From Symsagittifera roscoffensis (lineage: Eukaryota; Xenacoelomorpha; Acoela; Convolutidae), in the NCBI RefSeq assembly GCF_963678635.1, contig NC_087063.1, positions 74,733,617-74,797,616 of the forward strand: DNA of 64,000 nt. The letters run 5' to 3'. The position numbers were made by a program, and so were the translations under genes. Below are positions 57,231 through 64,000 of this stretch, in pieces; within the stretch, counting starts at the first letter, position 1, and each line of letters starts with the position of its first letter. Under the pieces are notes generated by a model that saw only the letters and a list, made by a program, of their open reading frames with translations, searched no databases and was not told the DNA's origin.

Positions 57231-57703
57231 TATTATCTATGGAACTCCGGTGGGGGAAGCTATGAAAATCTAATTCAAACCCCTGAAATTTTAGTTTTAT
57301 TAGGGTTTTGGTTGAAAAAACAGTGAAATGAAGTTTTAGTTAAACTGCGATGAATTAAAAAAAGTAGAGACAAAAAAAATATAATTTTTGTTCTGAAATG
57401 TAACATTTTATGAAACGTAATTCGTAGCAAACGCACTAAACAGGAAATGAGATAATTTTGAACAAAATTGTAAATTTCAAGAATAACCCTTCGAATTATA
57501 ATCGATTAAAAATGGATTATTTTGCCTCGAAAACAAGTTTCATTTTCTTTCAAAAATAATCGATTATAATCAGATTTTATTGATTAGAAAAATAGTTTCA
57601 TTATAATTCATTTTTAATCGATTATAATCAATTATTATCGAAATTTATTGAGACAGACCACGAAAATTCAATATAATCGATTATTATCCATGGAACTCCG
57701 GTG
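57231..57703. repeat. insertion flanked by 22-bp direct repeats
   Basis: ATCTATGGAACTCCGGTG (57235) returns as ATCCATGGAACTCCGGTG (57686) with one mismatch across 22 bases, 451 bases apart. The segment between them carries the TATAATCGATTATA motif seen at 10.5-11.6 kb. It could be a transposon insertion with long target-site duplication or a segmental duplication. Confidence 0.6.
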
Positions 57704-57960
57704 CGGGGAGGTGGACTTATTAACTTTTCATAAGTCTTAAGTCTTGTTGATTTTTCGGCTTAAAGGGTTTCTGACTATTTTCGGCTGTGTTCCTTCCGGT
57801 TACATTATCTTCCGATGCTTATTTCATATTCTATTGACTTGGCATATATGTTTTTGTTTCAAAACTAGCATTGTTCATTTTTATAGATCTAGTTTTTTCG
57901 ACATTTTTTCTTTTTTTTTCGTTTTGTATCCCAAGTGGTGCGAAACTCAGCTTCGCCTCT

Positions 57961-59976
57961 GCTTCTAATTTCCCTTCAATTTAAATTTTCCCCGCTGATA
58001 TTGTTGTTATAATTCATGGAAACGATTCCTCTTTTTGACTGTTTAAGCTCTCCACAGATCTGTCTCATACCAACCTTAGTATAAAGCCTTGACGATTCAA
58101 ACAATATAGTCTAAATGAAGCTAATACGACGTCATTTCACGTTTACTTGTTACTTGTGTCTATTATTTCATTTCGCTCAGACTTTGCACTAAAATTTGGG
58201 CTCTATATAAGTCCAAACAAACCGGCGATACACATAGAGATTATTTCCAGACAATTTCCGGACGGTTAGAATTAGGTTCAATTTGACCTGCCCTCAATTC
58301 GAAAATCATGGTAGTTTTTATTGGTTTTGGGTAGGGTATACCTTCTTAGAATTGAAGATATACCATTGAAACTGTACCATATTACAAGGAATAAGTATTT
58401 CCAGAACATATACTAGCAAAATTTGTTTGAAATTTATGTCCGTATAGGCGTTTTCAAGCGATTTGAAGTAATTTCGTTAATTTTGAAGCAATTTTATTGT
58501 CCTTGAAATGGTCAGTAATAAGTTATCCAGCCAGACGAGTGAAAGAGTTGCAAGTAAGTCTGTTTGAACATTCAGGTATATTCTAAATTTTCACACAAGC
58601 GAGCTTACGAGCGTAGTGTCATAAAATCAGTCAACTTTTTTCATTCAAATTTATAAATTTAATTTTTGGCACTGTAAAACAAATTTTATCGAAATTTTAG
58701 TTACTGAGGGACGCTTTTTTATCCTCTTGATGATAACGACCTTCTGAGCTCAAATGCGAAAAGGTTTTTAACCTGAGAGCGATTTTCTTACAGATTTTGA
58801 GGATCGAAAGTTGTCAGTTTTTTTATTTTGTTGGACTAAATGCCCCATTTTTTGCGCATATCTACGATACTCGGCGAAATAATCCAAAATGCAGGGGGTT
58901 CGAAAAATCATTCTTACAAAAATTGAGGCAATCTAATAGGTCTCAAAGCTTCCGCACTCTGCTCAAACTAATTTTTTCAGTATCTGCAACTTTTTGAAGT
59001 TGAATTTCTTTCAAGGCATATTTCTGTACGTGCCCGGACATTTCGCTGGCTTGGAATTCGAAGGTTTCCGCCGAAAATGTACAGAAAATTCAGCCGCTGA
59101 CATTTCGCCCAAAATTGAACTCCGAGTAGCAAATAACCTAACACCAAAAATTATACATTTTTTTTTCAATAGTTAATTGTGACCGCTGCAGCTGCGCCAA
59201 CGTGTAGGAACCTTTGCAACAGAGGGTAGGCGTCTATACAAAACTTAGAGCCGGTTATCTAGAGTTAAAATATATTCGGAGAGTTAAAATCAAACCGGGA
59301 GTTGAAATCTATTCTGATGATTTTTTTTCAAGTTTAGTCGGAGGAAAATTGGTCAAATTGTCTGTGACTGATTTGTCTAATTAACTAAATTCCGGTTGGT
59401 AATATTGTCTGTGCCTCATTTCTAAATTTAATTGCACGTTTCTCTTTCGCTTTGTTTAGAAGAAGGCTAACTATTTTTTTGCTTGAGTTTGCTAAATGCC
59501 GCTTGGTAACTGTCTAAATGCTATTTTTGACAAAGGACCTACATTTGCATCTAACTTTTAACTTGGAAGCTGATCTAATACCCAGAATTTTTAGGAAAAT
59601 GTTTGAGCTGTAAATTTATTCAAAAACTCATAACGAAATAATACAAGGAGCACAGAAGCCTCCAATTATAGTTATGATTTTGAAATTTGAAAAGGGATGG
59701 GTTTGAGTATAAGATTCAAAAACAAGTTACTAAATCCATAATAAAGCTGACGCCGATCACTGTAAAAACTACAGTTAATTCAGATCAAATTTATTCTTGC
59801 AAAAAATAAGCTTAAAAACAAAAAATATATACTTTCAAGAGCTTTCGAAAAAGATAAATATCAATTATGTGTCGTCAAAAAGAAAAGATAGGTTAGATTT
59901 TTTGATGTTTTTTAAGATTCCATATTATCACTGGAAGAGCTTCTATGTGATATTTTTCTCGAGCCAATCTTTCGTT
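57961..59976. other. intergenic, nothing supported
   Basis: AT-rich with short incidental frames on the plus strand at 58797-59176. No recognisable gene or clear repeat unit. Confidence 0.45.
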
Positions 59977-60660
59977 GCCCTTGCCATAGCAAGGGCATTG
60001 CAATCGGGTACCAGACTTTTTTCCCGCAAACAACTTTGTCCACAGATTCACATCTGGACTCTTCCACATCGTCGTCCTCTTCGAAAATCCTACTTCTCGC
60101 GGTTGCCAATTTTGAGCATGGTTGAGTGTGTTATTTTAAATATCCGTCATTTTCAGAATTTACTTTTTGTGTTGGTTGTGATTTTTTCAACCCGATTTGT
60201 TAAAACTTTGTTTGTTCTTTTTTCAAACCTTTTCTGGCGTAAATGTTCCGGCTTCTTTTATACTGGCTTAGTGGTTTAATTTCGAGTGGTTTCAAGATAA
60301 TTATTATTTTTTTGTTTTACTCTGGATCGCACAACCTGCTAAAAATTTTAAGAGAAATTATAGTTTTCCAACAACTTTTTCGGCTTTTTTGTTTTTTTTC
60401 GGCTTGATAAATTTCGGTTTATATTATACCAGTTTAATGGCCGCTTATTGCGCAAAATTTTCGGCCTAAAGACTTTCTGCTAAGGTATTTCCGGCTTTGT
60501 TACAGCATGATAACTTTTCTTTCGATGCTAGTTTCACATTCTATTGTCTTGGCTCGTTATTGTTTCAAAACTAGCCTTATCGATGGATCTAGCTCAAAAT
60601 TTTCGATTTTTTCGACTTTAGTGGTTTTTATTGCAAGTGGTGCGAAGCTCAGCTTCGTCT
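59977..60660 (+). repeat. DR1 copy 8, both ends present
   Basis: Perfect 5' hairpin GCCCTTGC-CATA-GCAAGGGC (59977-59996), then ATTGCAATCGGGTACCAGAC and TTTTTTCCCGCAAACAACTT. Internal block GAGTGGTTTCAAGATAA lies at about 60283. The 3' hairpin GCGAAGCTCAGCTTCGT (60642-60658) is followed by CTCTA. Length about 680 bp, shorter than copy 6 by internal loss. A 160-codon frame across the 5' end (59797-60279) is incidental. Confidence 0.7.
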
Positions 60661-61904
60661 CTATTTAATTACGGTAGTTGTATTGAATGGAAATTTATCT
60701 ACGCCAAAAATCTTCCTCACCAATGTATTAAAAGAAATTAAGACAAAAAAGTAAAAAAAGTTCCGTATTATACAATAATCGACACAGTGTGGCGCTCATT
60801 TGTAATACATGATTTAGTGAAAAAAGAAACGAAATCAAAGCTCTGCTTTTACCACCTTTTCGGTCAAAAGACGATTTATCGATCTTATTTTGACAGAAAA
60901 CGCTAATTTTACCAATTCTATTCGATGGGATACCGAATATTGTATTGGAATAAAGAATTACTGAATTGGGTTGAAGACTTATCAGAACGTTTCACACCAT
61001 GTATGAGCTTGTACTAGCTTTTTATAGAGGTTTTCCTTGTTAATATTGGAGTTTGGTTCCTTTTTAGTAACTTGTAATTATTGTTTTAGATAACGCTCTA
61101 TTTTTATAGGAGCATACAATTTTTTTAAATTGCTGAAATGTTTTTTTTTGTTTTATTTGAATTTTCAAGTTCGATTTTGATTGAAAAGAAAACAATTGAA
61201 TTTAAAAAAACTTTAAAATTTTTCGAAAATATTTTATCTGATGATATTACAGCTACTTTTTATCTATACTTCTTTTGACAATTTTGATTTGACTTTTGAA
61301 AGAATAAGAAGTTAAGAAGTTCTTTGTATCAGTTTTGTTATAGGGATAATCTGAGAAAAACGTTTGAGGCGCAACTTTATTTTGTACAGCTGTTTTGTTG
61401 TCATTGGTGATTTTTGTCGACCGAGGGCATAGTGATAAAACTGTGTGTCTATAAGCATTTAATAATTTCGATCAAGATAACATCCTCGCTCCTAACTTGA
61501 CCAAGTTTAGATCTTCCTCCCCAACATTTAAGTTGGAATGAAATAATTCAGCGCTGCGTGTAGAATGCACGATTCTGATTAACTGAAAAATCCAGCCTTA
61601 AACCAAAGAAACATGACATCCCCTATATTGCGTTAAGGGAGAGGATTTTTACTCATTCGTATAATTGCTTCAACTAGGCAGCAACACAGAGTTTTTTCAA
61701 TTATTAAACTTTTTTGTTAATTATTGTCCATGTCTATGAAAGTATGAAATACCCGAAAAAAATCTACTAATATTATTTGTAAGGCAAAATTTGTTTCATT
61801 CAGTTTTCATCCATTTTAATCAACTTTTATAAACTTTTTGCCGTTAAGTCGCATTGCACATATTACATCATCTTATGTTCTATTCACAGTTTTTCTTATG
61901 TTAT
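60661..61904. other. intergenic, nothing supported
   Basis: AT-rich and without a supported gene or ordered repeat. Confidence 0.45.
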
Positions 61905-62175
61905 CAAATTGCGACAGCAAGTGTCTTGTAATCGGGAATTAAACTTGTTCTCCGGTAAAAAAAATTGTGCAGACCTTTTTTTCATACTTTTTCGATTCAG
62001 CTGGTGTCTGCTCAAAGATTGTCGGCTTTGTTGCCACTTCGTAGGTTTCCCTCTTTTTTCGTTTTTTGAGACAAACGAAAATTTTGGCAAACCTAGTTTT
62101 TTTTAATTAGTTATTTTTTCGCGACTTCTCATATTTTTATTTATCACAAGTGGTGCAAAATTCCGCTTCGCCTCT
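61905..62175 (+). repeat. DR1 copy 9, short internal-deletion form
   Basis: Starts near TTGCGACAGCAAGTGTCTTG and continues TAATCGGGAATTAAACTTG, matching the text after the 5' hairpin in other copies. It ends with AAGTGGTGCAAAATTCCGCT and TCGCCTCTG. Only about 270 bp, so both ends are kept while the middle is lost; both terminal hairpins are worn. Confidence 0.5.
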
Positions 62176-62319
62176 GTGATAAATTCATTTGTGAATGTTC
62201 TTTTCGTTTTTTGGCATGCAATTCTTATTTTTGCAATAATCGATTTGAAGTCTAGCACCAGGCCGTTCCCCTTGCCGATCAGCTAACTAAGTTCAAAATT
62301 TCAAATTTTCTTTTTCTCC

Positions 62320-62450
62320 GTCGAACTGTTTTTCCTCGGTCGAACATAGTCGAAGCATATCAAGATTGGGTCGAGACGGTCAAAAGATATCGAGCTTTAG
62401 TCGAGACATTTGAAACATACCAGTTTTTGGTCGAGTCGGTCGAAACATCA
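62320..62450 (+). repeat. short repeats of a TCGAgnCGGTCGAAACAT motif
   Basis: Three or four diverged units of about 40-45 bp (TCGGTCGAACATAGTCGAAG, GGTCGAGACGGTCAAAAGAT, AGTCGAGACATTTGAAACAT, GGTCGAGTCGGTCGAAACAT). No coding sign. Confidence 0.6.
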
Positions 62451-62564
62451 ATTGCCAATCTCGATACGGGTAGTATTTTTTGGTTGAATGCTCAGCAATG
62501 ACAACCATTTATTAAGATAAATAATAGTTAGCAACTCACCAGCCACCCCCTTTCCTCTCACATT

Positions 62565-62645
62565 TAAACTGGGGAGCGGTGGGGAAGTGGGTTTGTCTCC
62601 TCCTCTCAATCGAAAGGTAGGATGTTCGAGGCCCACTGTGGTACA
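62565..62645 (+). repeat. tRNA-like sequence, probable SINE head
   Basis: A-box-like GGTGGGGAAGTGGG and B-box-like ATGTTCGAGGCCC at tRNA-like spacing. The arms do not close into a clean cloverleaf. Confidence 0.4.
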
Positions 62646-62689
62646 GCAACTGCATTTGCAGTAACAGTACTGTAGCCTTGATATCAAGT

Positions 62690-64000
62690 TCATATTGTTA
62701 TCTATAACTTTGATATTGTTATTAATTCTGTCAAGGTCAAATGTGTGTGACCTTTGTTCAAAATAAGAGACTTAGTTCTCTCTACTGTAGCATCAGCGCA
62801 CAGTTAGCCACAGAACTCAGGCTATAGAGAAAAGATGGTTTCGATATTAAATTAAACTCATTGAAACCAACATCGTTTTCATTATTAAACCTACGAGGTT
62901 CTATCTTGTATCACATGGCGCAGCCAGCAGGATTTCTGTCTCAAGACAACAGGACAGACATGGGAATTCCGGTATTCTGGGTTTCATCAAACTCGGACCC
63001 ACCATGGCATTTTGAAATCTGGTTTGATCAATTCCTATTAGTTGTTACTGTCAAGGAGAACGTGGATCCAGAAGTATTACTAAAAGAACCAAGAGTAGTA
63101 CTGGAAGAATCACTGCCACAACCGGAAATGCAGCTTAATAATGAAGATGCGCAGGCAGTAATAAAGAGAGAAGCTCGTGACAGATTAGCACGGGAAAGAG
63201 TCCTCTTAGAGAACGAAGAACGTGGCGCGGGGACCGAAAGTGGGACACAACTTATTCTACCACGGAGTTGGAAAACGATTAACATCTAGACTATTTCTAG
63301 CTTTGGGCACAGAAGGTAAGAAGAAGTTCGTACAAAAAAATCCTCACACGGAAATATCTAAACTCGGGTTCCGAGAGATAGTGAGGTTGGCAAAAATCTC
63401 CTTTGAAAAAACGAAAAGCATTACTTACGAGCGATACAAATTGCTTACACGATCTCAGGAAACGAATGAAACTCTCAAATCTTTTCACTCGGTGTTGACT
63501 GCGCCAGCAGCAAAAGTGGAGCTGGGAGTATTGAAAAAAGAGCTAGTTAGAGATTTTTTTTATATCCCGGATGAGGAATGCTATACTTCAAGACACTCTA
63601 ACTTTTGAAACATTCAGACCAGAAGAAGTATAAAAGCGAGCAATCAAATTCGAACAAAGTAATCAATTTACGCAAGCATTTAAAGGTCCTCAATAAGTAC
63701 CACTAGTACTGGACTATTCTCAAACGCGCAAACTAAAATAAAACAAGAACCAATCATGGCAATTGGAAACAGGGGGTATAACCCTAGACGTCAAGGTCGA
63801 GATCAGAACAAGAGAACAAATTACGAGAATCGGAATACTACAAGATCCAAGGGGGATAAGAAACAATGCACGAGATGAGGAAGAAACTTTGGGGAAGGAC
63901 ACTTGAAGAGTTGTCCGGCAATGGGTAAATCGTGTAAGAATTGTAACAAACCAAATCATTTCGCGAAGATGTGCCGATCCCAGCAAGTAAACGAGATTGT
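62690..64000 (+). mobile_element. Ty3/Gypsy-type LTR retroelement, 5' part, truncated by window end
   Basis: The gag-like frame below is preceded by a stretch ending ...CTTGTATCACA followed by TGGCGCAGCCAGCAGG, which looks like the 3' end of an LTR (CA) plus a primer-binding-site-like sequence. The LTR start was not found. Protease, reverse transcriptase and integrase would lie beyond the right edge. Family assignment is by the gag zinc knuckles and layout. Confidence 0.55.
62915..63999 (+). pseudogene. Ty3/Gypsy gag, broken
   Basis: Gag packages element RNA. The first frame runs from ATG 62915 to 63289 and contains FEIWFDQFLLVV, typical of gag N-terminal regions, then an acidic/basic helical stretch. 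The reading moves to another frame at about 63222-63280 and continues to a stop at 63606-63608. After more stops it resumes with two zinc knuckles. The first has a TGA (63876-63878) where its second Cys should be; the second (63933-63974) is an intact C-x2-C-x4-H-x4-C. At least one frameshift and several stops make it non-functional. It continues to the window edge. Confidence 0.65.

Larger units (their letters stand above)
56650..57960 (+). repeat. DR1 copy 7, interrupted
   Basis: Family blocks at 56665-56960 (ATAGTTGCTTTTAC, CTGCCCAAATGATTTAGGCC, GAGTCGTTTCAACG) and 57005-57050 are split from the 3' part (57705-57956) by a G-rich block and a 0.45-kb insertion. The 3' end is TTCCTTCCGGTTACATTATC and the hairpin GCGAAACTCAGCTTCGC (57940-57956; one mispair) plus CTCTG. 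The 5' hairpin is missing; a tRNA-like head stands in its place. Confidence 0.65.

Noticed and set aside
59797-60279. 160-codon frame
   Set aside because: It runs through the DR1 5' hairpin and family text, so it is incidental.
1-64000. CRISPR arrays, bacterial operons, rRNA genes
   Set aside because: No regularly spaced identical repeats with unique spacers, no Shine-Dalgarno-linked gene runs and no recognisable rRNA segments; introns and gene families are eukaryotic.

Overview
The window is animal nuclear DNA: AT-rich, with GT-AG introns, T-rich splice acceptors and long repeat-filled gaps. Three conserved animal genes can be read: VPS33B (plus strand, 33.4-43.4 kb), an MFSD4/NaGLT1-type major facilitator transporter (minus, 47.6-49.5 kb) and an HNF4-type nuclear receptor (plus, 54.4-56.1 kb). 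A fourth gene (plus, about 1.4-9.7 kb) encodes a degenerate trypsin-like (S1) domain followed by a very long Ser/Thr-rich mucin-like tail. I cannot assign a phylum from the sequence; the gene set says invertebrate-style metazoan and nothing argues for bacteria, plant or fungus.

Layout. 1-9.7 kb: the mucin-like gene. Its 4.4-kb last intron holds two head-to-tail copies of a 1,822-bp unit, each with a 48-bp perfect or near-perfect inverted repeat, and then a repeat ending in a hAT-like terminus. 9.7-22.5 kb: mostly noncoding AT-rich DNA with a TATAATCGATTATA repeat field, one decayed reading frame (12.3-13.1 kb), a cluster of exon-like frames on the minus strand (15.4-17.0 kb) and a broken secreted-protein-like frame (18.5-18.9 kb). 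22.5-32.4 kb: a retroelement cluster. It contains one nearly intact reverse transcriptase element with a C-terminal restriction-like endonuclease region (22.75-25.8 kb), a decayed minus-strand copy of a second family (26.1-29.3 kb), and a decayed plus-strand copy of that second family whose 5' frame carries a PHD-type zinc finger (30.0-32.3 kb). 33.4-43.4 kb: VPS33B in four exons; its first two introns are under 200 nt and the third is 7.8 kb of nested repeats, including a satellite of about 167-bp monomers. 43.4-64 kb: the transporter and the HNF4-like receptor separated by dispersed repeats, tRNA-like SINE heads, a G-rich block and, at the right edge, the start of a broken Ty3/Gypsy element.

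The genes are not an operon and have unrelated jobs: endosomal/lysosomal SNARE regulation, solute transport, transcription control, and a surface or secreted mucin-like product. The most unusual signal is a dispersed repeat family (called DR1 here), with at least nine recognisable copies between 35 and 62.2 kb. Its 5' end is a small hairpin whose paired bases change together between copies, and its 3' end is a second hairpin. Splice models, hairpins and family calls were made by eye from the sequence; no database search was possible.
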